NCBI RefSeq assembly: GCF_029873635.1
Contig: NC_080421.1
Span: 36,188,617 to 36,252,616 of the forward strand
Origin: Malania oleifera
Taxonomy: Eukaryota > Streptophyta > Magnoliopsida > Santalales > Ximeniaceae
DNA length: 64,000 nucleotides
Direction of reading: 5' to 3'
This document shows positions 1 to 10,565 of the stretch, piece after piece. The notes beneath the pieces are model-generated. The model did no database searches, was not told the DNA's origin, and saw nothing but the letters and a program-made list of their open reading frames with translations. Within the stretch, counting starts at the first letter, position 1, and every line of letters begins with the position of its first letter. A program made the translations under genes and the position numbers.

Positions 1-545
1 GCTGTGTGTTTGATGAAAGATTGTAGATAAGGATAAGCACTACTATGTATCTGTCTGAGGGAAGTAGTTGGCTTGCGGAGGTGTTCGTTGTCATTGAGAC
101 AAGGTATACTCTGGTTCTCGACTGTGCTTTGGATGGTTGGTGCACTCTTACTACCCTATGCCCTCGATCGACCCTCTCCTGCTTTGGCCTACTTGGTTTA
201 GTACTTCTATCGAAGTCTGAAGAAGCATAGTTAGAGGCATGGCATCTAGTTTCTGATTCATATCTCATCATTGCTTTCATTTCATTGATTTCTAGTAGTA
301 CAAATTTACTTGCTTTCATTTCATTGCTTTCAAGTAGTTGGTTAGATTTCAATCATTGAAAAGTATCATCTTTTACTTCTTTTTCATAAAAAGGCTATAA
401 TAAACTAAATTTGTAGTCTAATAACTGTGCTTCAAGTCTCTATGGATCGACACCTGACTTACCCACTTTTTACTGAACTTGGGATAGTTAGGTTTATAAA
501 TATTATTTTTGGTAGTTAAAGACCTAAGCCTTGGCAAGCCTACCA
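1..545 (+). repeat. 3' part of the 5' LTR of an Athila-like Ty3/gypsy element
   Basis: This stretch has no coding capacity and ends just before a primer-binding site at 551, so it is read as the end of a left LTR cut by the window edge. The last 30 bases before the primer site resemble the LTR/leader junction usual in plant Athila-type elements. The exact LTR terminus is uncertain; a terminal CA near 535 is possible. The small open frame at 45-230 shows no recognisable domain. Confidence 0.5.
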
Positions 546-550
546 AATTT

Positions 551-568
551 TGGTGTCGTTGGCGGGGA
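551..568 (+). other. Primer-binding site, tRNA-Asp type
   Basis: TGGTGTCGTTGGCGGGGA matches the complement of the 3' end of plant tRNA-Asp with a few changes (consensus TGGCGCCGTTGACGGGGA). It lies between the LTR tail and a gag start about 280 bases downstream, the expected place for minus-strand priming in Athila-like elements. Confidence 0.75.
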
Positions 569-850
569 TTTGGCTACAGTTATAAGCCAACTTCTATTTT
601 AGAGTATTACAACCTTGTTCTTTTGATTTGCTCTCCTTTTATTTTCACTTTCTTTGATTAATTTCTATTTATTTCATTTTATTTTCTTTTTGGGAAGTCT
701 AAATCATTGTGCTTAAAAGTGTGTATATTTGGGTTGTGTTCTTTGGAACTCGAGATAATTCTTATAGATTTAGAGATTCAAAAATCGCGTAGGTCCCTTA
801 GGAAACCTATCTCCAACCCAGAGAAGGCTGAGTCATCAGAACTGAAAGCA

Positions 851-2460
851 ATGGCCGAAAACAACCCCCCAGTTCTCTTTGAACAAATCCCGGAACCCCA
901 TGCTCCTCACCTACCTGTGGTGGGAGAGTAAAACATTCGGCCTCTTAGGGACTACTTTGTACCTAATGCATACACATTGCCATTTTACATCCAGTTCCCG
1001 GATGTCCAGGCGACACAACTTGAGATTAAGACTTCAATCATCTCGATGCTACCTAATTTTCATGGGAACTCCACTGAAAATTCTTATCAGTATCTGGATG
1101 AGTTCTTAGAAATTTATTCCACCATCTACATCCCTAATTTTAGGGATGATACTCTTCATCTTAGGCTTTTATCATTCTCTCTGAAGGACAATGCCAACTA
1201 TTGGCTAACATCCTTAGAACCAAACTCGATGACCAATTGGGCCACCATGCAGCATGAATTTCTTAAAAAGTACTTCCCAATTAGGAAGACTAGCCAGCTT
1301 CGAAGGGCATCACAAGTTTCTCACAAATGGATGGGGAACTCTTTTTCAAGACTTAGCAGTGCTTTAGGGACCTGCTCCGTAAATGTTCGCATCATCAGGT
1401 CCCTAAGTGGCAATTAGTCCAAACTTTCTACGAAGGGTTGGCCAAGAGAGAAAGGTCTATGGTTGATGCATCATGCAAAGGTACTTTCCTCACTAAGCAT
1501 GAGAATGAGGATTGGATTCTCTTTGAAAATCTGGTCGAATACTTCCAGCAGCACATGGCTGCCACTTGTAGACTCCCTAACCCATCAACTTCTTTATGAG
1601 TTGGCTACGAATAAGGACTTAGCTCCAACGCTACATGCTATATCCAAAAAGTTAGATCAATGCTTGTCCTTAGGACCGCAAACAATAGCGTGTGCAGAGA
1701 TATGTGCAATATGTTTCAACCCTTTCCTCATATGTTATAATTGCCCACATGTGCACTCCTAACTAGAGCTTGTGCATGAGGAAGTAAAGGCCACCCACAA
1801 CTTGTATGATAAACCCTCTAATGACCCATATTCCAACACATACAACCTTGGGTGGAAAAAACATCATAACTTCTCGTGGAGGCTGCAAGCTCCAGGTTTT
1901 CAATCTTAAAGACCACCACAAGCCCCGAATGCTTTGGCCCCATATCCATACCAAAATCTCCAAAGTCATTAGGATCTAGCCCCCAGATTTTCAACCGCAC
2001 AGTAGTTGTCTCCTTCACAACCCAAGTATGATACATTTCAAAAGACGGTGTTGAGGTCCCTTAAGAACATTGAAGCTGATCGCCAAGTAGATTAGTAACT
2101 CCTTCACTCTCACTCCTAATCCATTGCAAAGCTAGAAACCTCTTTAGGACAATTAGCTGCCACTTTGAGTCAGAGAGATAAGGCAAACTGTCAAGTCAGC
2201 CTATAGTAAATCTTAAGGGACAATATGGGGTAGAATGTAAACCAGACACTAGCCCCTCATCATACTCTGAGCAGGCCCAGGCGGTAACCACATTTCAGAG
2301 TAGCAAGTTGACAGCCGAACAAGGCAAGGAGCAACTGAGCACGAGGGAGAACTAGGATGAAAAATTGGAAGTACCCAATGCGGATTTATGCATTCTCTTT
2401 TCCTCTAGTCGAGTAAATAGAACATTGAGTCTCACACCTATCACTTGAAGAACCACACCT
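851..2460 (+). pseudogene. Broken gag of an Athila-like gypsy element
   Basis: Gag would form the capsid of the retrotransposon particle. The frame opens at ATG 851 and meets a stop at 929-931, but the same frame resumes and shows a typical retrotransposon gag domain at 977-1417, with FSLKDNANYWLTSL and EFLKKYFPIRKTSQLRR. A frameshift near 1340 moves the match to another frame (QTFYEGLAKRERSMVDASC, about 1420-1480). Near 1810-1870 the peptide DPYSNTYNLGWKKHHNFSW is characteristic of the Athila gag C-terminal half. Many stops and shifts follow. The family match rests on motif recognition; the loss of function is seen directly. Confidence 0.85.
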
Positions 2461-2559
2461 CAGTTCACCCCCTATAGGACTTTTCATGGCTACTCAGTGA
2501 CACGTCCAGCAACCCCACTCACACCCTCTATATTTAGAAAAGAGGCTTCCACCAAGTCT

Positions 2560-3142
2560 ATCTGAGATATGTTTAAACAAATGCAAATGGATAAGTCTAT
2601 CCTCAATGACATTAAGCAATCACTTGCATTTACAAAATTCTTTAAGGACTTGTCAACGCAGGAGATAAAATCAAGGGGACACATGGATGGTTTGGTTAAG
2701 CAGGCCAAGCATATGAGTTCCATAATACTAAAGCACTTTGTTCCTAAACTTAAAGACTACTATCTCGTTTGTAATTGGTAATTACACCATTAATGGGGCC
2801 CTTCTAGATTTAGGAGCAAGTGTGAACATTCTTTCATACTTGGCCTATCAGAAACTTAACCCAAGAGTGTTGCAACCCACCTTGGTTTTCATATGCCTTG
2901 CTGATCAATCTCTTAAGAAACCCAGGGGGTGTGGTGGAAGACGTGGTAGTTAAGGTGGGAGATTTCCATTACCTTTTTTATTTCATCATTTTTGACATGG
3001 AGACTTCCACCAACCCAATCGTTGTCCTTTTGGGACGACCATTCCTAGCCACAGCTAATGTTTGCATTCAATGTAAGATGAGGATTATAGACATCTTATG
3101 GAGCCATAAGCAATGTAGGCTGAACATGTTTAATGCTTCCTA
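2560..3142 (+). pseudogene. Retroviral-type aspartic protease domain, Athila-like
   Basis: The protease would cleave the element's own polyprotein. The active-site motif LLDLGASVNILSY is visible near 2803-2840, in the D-L-G-A-S form usual for Athila elements. A second hallmark, LLGRPFLATANVCIQC, lies near 3027-3080. The two halves are in different frames, so at least one frameshift near 2930 breaks the gene. The region before it (2569-2740) is the gag-protease linker. After 3142 a further frame (3168-3407) looks like the linker that normally precedes reverse transcriptase, but no RT follows. Confidence 0.85.
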
Positions 3143-3426
3143 ACATCCTTCAAATGTCATCCAAACTATGGATGAAGACATGATTGACAAAATTGTTAGG
3201 GAAGTAACTTCTTCAATGCTATGGAAACACCCTTGGGAAATTACACTGCAGCTTGATAGGGTGACCCATGCTGAATTGGAGGATCCTCTTAAGCAATCTA
3301 TGCTAAAACATGATTGGGACCCCAAATCTGAAACTAAGTTGGGGGTATGGAATCTCAGGTGTGAGGAAGAGATAAGAGAAACCAAAGTTAGCTGGGAACC
3401 AGGATGAGTTCAAAATGAGCTTCAAA

Positions 3427-3528
3427 GTGTCTAGCTGAATACGGTAAACTTAGTGCTTCCAATAGGCAACCCAATAGGTGTCTGGATGAAGATAGTAAAC
3501 TTAGCGCTTTCAAGAGGCAACCTGACAG
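3427..3528 (+). repeat. Athila-type 3' untranslated motif, duplicated in tandem
   Basis: Two copies of about 51 bases (3427-3477 and 3478-3528) share the core GTAAACTTAG(T/C)GCTT and an AGGCAACC block. This kind of sequence (TTAAACTTAGCGCTT followed by GGCAACCC) recurs in the 3' untranslated part of plant Athila-like elements, downstream of pol or env. Here it sits only about 20 bases after the protease-linker frame, so RT, RNase H and integrase have been lost or were never present. Confidence 0.6.
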
Positions 3529-4164
3529 TTTTTAAGTCCTTAAGGTAGTTAGAATAGACTAGCTAGAAGTTAGAGTCTTCAAAATAGGTTTTAGGATAAG
3601 TGAGGGTCGTAACCAAGAACGCAACAATCACAAGTGAAGGGTGACCTAGTATGGCCCCTGAGTTATTTTAAGAAGTAAAAAATAAAAAGTGAATCAACCA
3701 TGTTTGTGACCAATACTGATCTAAGCGCACTCTAGTTGACAGCTCAGCAAAATCGTTTAAAACACGCCTCCACCCACAACTCATTCCCGCTTTTTCATTT
3801 TCCCTCAAACATTGTTACTTGCATTAACTCACATTTGCCACAATGTCTTCTCCATCACCTACAAGACAAGATTTATCTCCACACTCTTCTCCTGATTCGT
3901 TCTAGGCCCGGCCACCACCCCTTGGAGCCACCACCCCTTGGAGCACTGATATGGGAGGAAATATACCTTCTACACCAGGAATTTGAGTTTCTCCAATCAT
4001 CAGTGTTCGATTCCTACACAGAGCTAAAAGAGTAAATGGAATAGGGATTTTAAATAATTCACACACTTCTTCATCATATTGACACAAACTTAAGAAGGTA
4101 GACGCCCTCTGGAACAGTTTCGCTAACTCTATCTATAATGACCTCAAAATTTACATCATCAAAT
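3529..4164. other. Non-coding tail of the Athila-like element, no gene seen
   Basis: No domain was recognised. A short direct repeat of a CACCCCTTGGAGC unit occurs at about 3912-3942. At 4139-4160 the sequence GACCTCAAAATTTACATCAT nearly repeats the first bases inside the LTR that starts at 4165, so the LTR edge appears partly duplicated. The frame at 3736-4035 is not supported as a gene. Confidence 0.5.
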
Positions 4165-5047
4165 TGTAACGACCTCAAAATTTATATCATCATCATCATT
4201 TTTTTTTTTGAAATATATATATATATATATATATGCATACCTAAGTAGTGGAAACATAAATCATATAACCATATATACTATACAATACCAGAGTCCAGTA
4301 CATACAGACCATAGCCATACAAAATGATTCCTTCTAGTATTGTCTACCCCAAAAGTACAAAACTCTGTCAAAAACTCACCCTACAACCAGGGTAATCAAA
4401 TAAACTCCCTATCCGTGAGCCTGATCTGCTCGCCTAACTGGCTCACCTGAAAAATGATAAAGTAATGGGGTGAGACGATGCTTAGTAAGCGAAAATATGC
4501 TATAGAGTGTGGTGACCGAGTTGTAAAACTATAACAATAGTATGTAAAACTACATGATCTGGAAAATCTGTAAAAAAAACATATATATCACATGTATAGT
4601 AGCTTAAAACATATGTATCATCTAAACTTTCTATCATTCATACTACTAATATCATACTATATATAGCGAAAGCTATAAAACTGTATACATATACATAACT
4701 GTGTTTTATTCCTAAAACTCTGTATGTCATGAATTGACCCCTCATGAGAGGGTTGTGCAACTCGTAAGTAGGACTTAACTTGGTCGGCCCTCCAGGTAAG
4801 TCACTATACTCTACATTACCTCAGTCTGGCCAAACTACATACTCTCCTAGGCTCGGGACTGACTGCTACCTCGTCAAACTGCCCCCTTAAACCCACCAAA
4901 CTAGGGAGCTGCATACTGTCCAAGCACGGTTGATGGTACCCACACACTATTTGAGATATGTGGTTGCACTCTATCTATATATAGCAACGGTACCGTGCTC
5001 TGTATTCTTTATATGTTTCTGTCTGTAATCATTCCTCAGGGATCTGA

Positions 5048-5078
<31 letters not shown>

Positions 5079-5573
5079 CTCTTTTATTGTTTTCATCATG
5101 TTCCCAAAAATTACCATAACGCTATCTTTCTGTACTGTAAATTCTATAATCTCTATATTCCGTATCTGTAGCATCTTGATGCTCTCTCTGTATATCTCTC
5201 TCTAAAATATATATCTATATACTCTATCTGTATACTATGAATGTTATGGTAATAGGAAACAACTATATATGCTGATCGGAGTAAAACTGTAATATACTAT
5301 TCTGGATAAACTTCTATAACATACTAATCTGTATAAAACTATAAAATACTGATTTGAGAAAACATCTGTATACTGTTAAATATCTATCTGTGTAATCATG
5401 TGAGTAAAACAGTATATGTATACATATTCTGTCTATATAAAAATTTGTAAACTATCTAACTATATTTGTATAGCTTGCTATACTAAAAACTGTACAAAAC
5501 ATCATATCAGGTAATATCTACTCAGACCACACATACTTTAAAAATTCATATTCTGTAATATAACTGGTATACA

Positions 5574-5614
<41 letters not shown>

Positions 5615-6274
5615 GTAGAAAATTTCTGATAACATAAATGAATCTCCTAGCATAGCATATTTCCCTTACCTTATCTCTGAAAAGTCCTTACTGTACTCTA
5701 GCCCTATATCCGTAGGATTTTCCACTTAACACCCTGAAAACAACATCCCCCAGAATAAAACATCAGTATTTTCTTACTTACAATATTTCTTATAACTACA
5801 AGGAAGGCATAATCTGAATAAAATATCTTAGCTTGAATTTGGGACGAATTTCAAACCTCTTCCACCGACGATCCACTCTAGTAGACTTGCAGAGAACTTT
5901 GTCAGGAGCATTGTGGTGGCCTCGGATCTTCAATCCGACAAGCAACAGACTCAAAATCGAAGAGAGAATGAGGGAGAGGAATTTTTAGAGAGAGAAAGAG
6001 TCTTTGCACCAAAACTCTGCTGAAAAATATGGGTTTAACAATTTATAGCTCCGGATTTGTCGATGAGACACGTCATCTCATCGACGAGTCTTTAAGGAAT
6101 TTCATTGATGAACTTCCTCCCTCGTTGACGAATTTCAGACTAGCCCAAAAACCCTTTTTGGTATTTTCTCATCGACGAGACGTGGCTTCGTTGACAAGGC
6201 CTACTTATGAGCTCATCGACGAACTCCCTGATTTCGTCGACGAGGCCCTGTGTAAAATTTTTTGAGCTATTACA
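4165..6274 (-). repeat. 3' LTR of a chromovirus-type (Tekay/Del-like) gypsy element
   Basis: The LTR is 2110 bases and runs from TGTAACGACC to AGCTATTACA on plus, giving TG...CA ends on both strands. A polypurine tract and the end of pol lie directly to its right, so it is the 3' LTR of a minus-strand element. U3 is at the right: a palindrome cluster at 6056-6247, then a TATA-like box. Blocks around 4940-4995 (a GTGGTTGCAC segment and a GGTACCGT segment) are also found in the solo LTR near 48650-48690, so the two LTRs are related. (TA)n tracts occur at 4216-4234, 5051-5080 and 5577-5611. Confidence 0.85.
6042..6247 (-). promoter_or_regulatory. U3 palindrome cluster and TATA-like box (chromovirus LTR)
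   Basis: About eight variants of TCGTCGACGA occur between 6056 and 6247, for example at about 6076, 6167, 6211 and 6231; several are perfect or near-perfect palindromes. Reading on minus, the cluster is followed after about 8 bases by TATAAAT at 6042-6048, a plausible TATA box for this LTR. The role as an enhancer is inference. Confidence 0.55.
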
Positions 6275-6289
6275 TTCTCCCCTCCTTAT
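6275..6289 (-). other. Polypurine tract of the chromovirus element
   Basis: On minus this reads as a purine run (AAGGAGGGGAGAA) ending exactly at the LTR start TGTAATAG. That is the position needed to prime plus-strand DNA synthesis. Confidence 0.85.
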
Positions 6290-6523
6290 AAAATTTCGTC
6301 CTCGAAATTTACTATCTGGATTGAACCCCATCAATACACTCCATCATTTTGTGAAAGAAAATGGTCTACTTATTTTATTACTTACCCTCACTTATGGCGG
6401 AGGAATACCGGGGTTACATCTTATGTTCTGGGGGATTACACAAATAAAATTAAAAACTACCCAATAACTAGATAGTACATGTACCTGTAAAAGAAACATT
6501 ACCTAACTATTTACATTACCTGT

Positions 6524-7960
6524 TTACTCTTGAAACAAATGTGGGTATTTCTTTTTAATTTCATCCTCGAGTTCCCATGAGGCTTCTTCCATATCATGGT
6601 TCCTCTACAAAATCTTCACTAGCTGAATTTCTTTAGTACGCAGTTCTTGTGTCTTTTTGTCTAAAATTTGTTCTAGTGTCTCTTCATAAGCTAGTGAATC
6701 CTAGAGTTCTATTTTTGCATAGCTGATTATGTGGGACAGGTCTGGGACGTATTTCCTTAACATAACAACATGAAACACGTCATGAATTCGAGCCAAAGTT
6801 GGTGGCAAAGCTAGCCTATAGGCAACTGACCCTATTCTCTCTAGCATCTCAAAAGGGCCAATATACCTAGGGCTTAACATGCCCTTATTTTCAAACCTTA
6901 TAACTCCTTTCAGAGGAGCTATCTTAAAAAATACTTAATCTCCCACATCGAACTCTAACTCTCGGCGGTGAGTGTCTGCGTAGCTTTTCTTCCGACTCTG
7001 TGTGGTGTTGATTCTTTTTTTAATTAGTCGGACCTTATCACTCGCCTGCTGTACGATCTATGGACCTAACACTCACCTTTCACCTACTTCATCCTAGAAG
7101 AGAGGAGAATGACATCTCCTACCATACAATGCCTAGTATGGAGCCATGTCGATACTAGCCTAGTAGTTGTTATTATAGGAAAATTCAACTAATGGTAAAA
7201 AATGGGTCCAGCTACCCTGAAAATCAAGCACGCAAGCAAGAAGCATATCTTCCAATGTCTAGATCGGTCTCTCAGTCTGACCATCTATCTGGGGGTAGAA
7301 ATCAGTGCTAAATGCTAGCTAGTACCCATAGCCTCTTGAAAACTTTCCAAAAATCGTGAAGTAAACCGAGGATCTCGGTCTGAAACTATGGATACCGATA
7401 CACCATGGACATGATCTATCTCTCAAACATAAATTTCTACCAACCTGTCCATGGAATAACTTACTTTAATAAGGATAAAATGAGCGGTCTTCGTCAAACG
7501 ATCAACAACCACCCATATCACGTTCAGTCCCTGTCACGCCGGTGGTAACCCCGTAAAAAAATCCATCGAAACGTGCTCCCATTTCTACTATGGAATAAAC
7601 AATGGTTGCAACTGCCCTGCTAGTCTCTGGTGCTTAGCTTTAACTTGCTGGCACGTCAAACACTACTATACAAATTTGGCTATCTCTCTCTTCATTCCAC
7701 TCCACTAGAAGTACTCTTGCAGATCCCTATAAATTTTAGTATTGCTAGAATGGAATGTGTATAAGGATTTTTGAGCCTCTTCCAATATAGTTCTCCTGAT
7801 CTCGATGTCAGCAAGAACACATAGCCTAGTATAGAAACATAGGGCTCCGTCATCTGATATGTTGAACTCCTCTCCCTGACCATCCCTCACTTTAGCCATA
7901 ACCTCTGTAACTCTTCGTCATCACCCTGAGCTGCTTTAATTTTCTCGTATAATGTAGTGT
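6524..7960 (-). pseudogene. Chromovirus pol 3' part: integrase and chromodomain-like C-terminus
   Basis: Read on minus from 7960, the fragment starts in the linker before integrase. The zinc-binding region follows: KSLYTFHSSNTKIYRDLQEY and CLTCQQVKAKHQRPAG at about 7640-7780. The core has WKWEH and [11 protein letters not shown] near 7380-7590. The C-terminal GPY/F module (GPFEMLERIGSVAYRLALPP, about 6810-6870) and a chromodomain-like tail (EEASWELEDEIKKKYPHLF) end at a stop at 6524-6526. Several in-frame stops make it non-functional. The chromodomain-type end identifies a chromovirus. Its 5' continuation is at 19538, on the far side of the inserted Tat-like element. Confidence 0.9.
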
Positions 7961-8918
7961 TCATGGGTGCAGGGACTTGCAGGGACTTACAGAGGAGGGG
8001 GGTACAGCCGGGACTGAGAGGATGATGGCCGGAAATCTGGAGCAGAGAGGACTGGGTGGTTCGGGCTGCTGTGCAGCAGAGCAGAGATGCTCGGCTGGTG
8101 TCTCGTTGGATGCTTGCCGGAGTGGTGCTTGGTTGGTGAGAAGACTGGAAGCTGGCAGGGCAGAGGAAGCTACAGACTTGGAAGGTTGTGGGGTGGTTGC
8201 TGGTGCATGGAGTCGGGTGATGTGTTCGGGAACAGTGACTGGGTGTACCGCCAGAGGGATGGCCGGAGCCGGGAAGGGTCGCGACGAAATTGGAGTGCTG
8301 TCTGAGCCGAAGAAGCTGCTGCTGCTGGTCCGTAAGGATGGCTAGGCTGGGTTGGCTGTGGATGGTGCTGTAGGTTGCCGGTTGCCAGAGTTGCAAGATG
8401 GCTTCGTGGGGGGTTGATTATTGCATGAGAGAGGATAAGAGAAGGAAGGAAAGAGAGCCTGCAGCTCTGTGAGGTTGAGCGTGGTGAGGGAGATGGATGG
8501 GTGAACAGTGAGGGACGGGCTAGGTTTTTTTTTTTTCTTGTTTTTCTTTTTTTTTTTGGCCTCCCCGGCTGCTGTATCTGCAGCGCCCCCCTGTTTGAAG
8601 AGAAGAAGAGGCTTTTTATGAGCAAAAATTAGAAACCCTAAATCTCCCCTTTCCTTTTTAGTTTATGGTATATTTTTCTTTTGGAAATAATATATATGAA
8701 AATAATTATTAATATGGTAATAATAATAATAATAAGGTAAAAATAATGATAATAATAAAATAATAATAATAATAGTAATAACAAAGATAAATAAATAAAT
8801 AATAATAATAATAGTAAAATTCCTAATATTAAAAAATAATGTCAATAATAATGAAAATAATAAATAATAATAATAATAATAATAATAATAAACAATATAA
8901 ATAGAAATAAAAATAAAA

Positions 8919-8954
<36 letters not shown>

Positions 8955-9268
8955 ATAATAGTAATAATAGTAATAAAAAATACTAATAATAATGATAATA
9001 AAAATTAAAAATAATAATGAAAATAATAAATAATAATAATAATAAAATAGACGTAAAAAAATAAAGATAAAAGTAATATTAATAATACTAATGAAAAATA
9101 ATAATAATAATAATAATAAAAATAATAATAATAATAAGATTAGTGAAAATTAATAATAATAACAATAATAATAAGAATAAATAAAATAATAATAATAATA
9201 ATAAAATAACAATAATAATAATAATAGTAATACATATATTGGGTCTGGGTAAAAATGGGGTGTCTACA
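7961..9268 (-). repeat. Truncated 3' LTR of the Tat-like element
   Basis: It ends at 9268 with GGGGTGTCTACA, as does the 5' LTR at 19537. From right to left it has an AAT-rich block (8700-9230), a TATA-like CATAAAAAG near 8613, a GGGGGGCGCTGCAGA stretch near 8590, and a GC-rich leader-like stretch to about 7975. The remaining 1.5 kb of the LTR (compare 16639-18220) is absent. Reading frames in the GC-rich part (7887-8625) are low-complexity and not genes. Inside, this LTR resembles the solo LTR at 42056-45531 more than its own partner. Confidence 0.8.
8700..9235. repeat. AAT-rich microsatellite block in U3
   Basis: Over 500 bases of AAT/AATA repeats broken by short variants such as AAAGATAAATAAATAA. 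Equivalent blocks occupy the same LTR position at 18866-19508 and 45050-45480. Confidence 0.9.
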
Positions 9269-9283
9269 GCTGCCCCTCTTTGT
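9269..9283 (-). other. Polypurine tract of the Tat-like element
   Basis: On minus it reads AAAGAGGGGCAGC followed at once by the LTR start TGTAGACA. This is the usual purine tract of Tat-lineage elements. Confidence 0.85.
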
Positions 9284-9449
9284 AGGATTCGTTGCTTCAA
9301 AGTAAAAGTAAGATCTCTCCTACGTTATTTGTGGCAACAAGCCTGCAAAGATAAAAGACGCTGATTTTGGACCGGACCCAATGTAACAAAAGAGACCAAA
9401 ATGATTTGTGAAAACTGATTTGCATGTATGATTGAGAGCATATGAGAAT

Positions 9450-9674
9450 GACTTGCGTCGAGTGTAGGAACCCGAGCTATAGTTCATGAGAGGTGACTTG
9501 CACTAGGTGTAGGAACCCGAACTATAGTTCACGGAGGGGTGACTTGCACCGGGTGTAGGAACCCGAGCTATAGTGCACGGAAGGTGACTTGCATCGGGTG
9601 TAGGAACCCGAGCTATAGTTCACGGAAGGTGACTTGCACCGGGTGTAGGAACCCGAGCTATAGTTCATGAAGGG
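9450..9674. repeat. Five tandem copies of a 45-bp unit
   Basis: The unit contains GACTTGC, GTGTAGGAACCCGA and CTATAGTTCA in order. Five copies fit 225 bases almost exactly. It lies in the 3' internal region of the Tat-like element, directly beside the next minisatellite. Confidence 0.9.
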
Positions 9675-10565
9675 TCAATAAGGTGGGACCGTGAATGGTC
9701 AATAAGATGGGACCTCGATGGGTCAATAAGGTGGAACCGCAAAGGGTCAATAAAGTGGGACCGTGATAGGTCAATAAGGTGGGACCACGAAGGGTCAATA
9801 AGGTGGGACCGCGATGGGTCAATAAGAATGGGACCGCCAAGGGTCAATAAAGTGGAACTGTGAAGGGTCAATAAGAGTTTGACCGCGAATTGTCAATAAG
9901 ATGGGACAGCGATGGGTCAATAAGGTGGGACCGCAATGGGTCAATAAGATGGGACCGCGATGGGTCAATAAGAATGGGACTGTGATAGGTCAATAAGGTG
10001 GGACCGCGAATGGGTCAATAAGAATAGGACCGTGATAGGTCAATAAGATGGGACTGTGATAGGTCAATAAGGTGGGACCGCAATGGGTCAATAAGAATGG
10101 GACCGCGATGGGTCAATAAGAATAGGATCGTGATAGGCCAATAAGGTGGGACCGCGAAGGGTCAATAAGATGGGACCACGAAGGGTTAATAAGAATTGGA
10201 CCGCGAATGGTCAATAAGATGGGACAGCGATGGGTCAATAAGGTGGGACCGCAATGGGTGAATAAGATGGGACCGCGATGGGTCAATAAGAATGGGACCG
10301 TGATAGGTCAATAAGGTGGGACCGCAATGGGTCAATAAGATGGGACCGTGATAGGTCAATAAGGTGGGACCGCAATGGGTCAATAAGAATAGGACCGTGA
10401 TAGGTCAATAAGGTGGGACCGCAATGGGTCAATAAGAATAGGACCGCGAATGGTCAATAAGGTGGGACCGCAATGGGTCAATAAGAATAGGACCGTGATA
10501 GGTCAATAAGGATGGACCGCGATGGGTCAATAAAAGTGGACCGCAATGGGTCAAATAAAAGTGAA
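9671..10565. repeat. Minisatellite of about 24-27 bp units
   Basis: Roughly 34 units of the type GGGTCAATAAGGTGGGACCG plus a short variable tail (CGAT, CAAT or TGAT). Unit length varies by 1-3 bases, mainly in the AAGA(A)TGG part. Several higher-order pairs repeat, suggesting expansion of multi-unit blocks. Repetitive frames on minus (for example 9658-9871 and 10186-10383) come from the repeat and are not genes. Confidence 0.95.

Noticed and set aside
7887..8625. Overlapping minus-strand frames of 151 and 169 residues
   Set aside because: Low-complexity, mutually overlapping frames in the GC-rich LTR part. The first 25 codons of one are simply chromovirus pol.
9658..10383. Repeat proteins with RSHLIDPS or GPTLLT units
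   Set aside because: Translations of the 24-27 bp minisatellite; frames break when unit length changes and start sites are arbitrary.
9671..10565. CRISPR-like array
   Set aside because: Units abut without unique spacers and the DNA is plant nuclear; this is a minisatellite.
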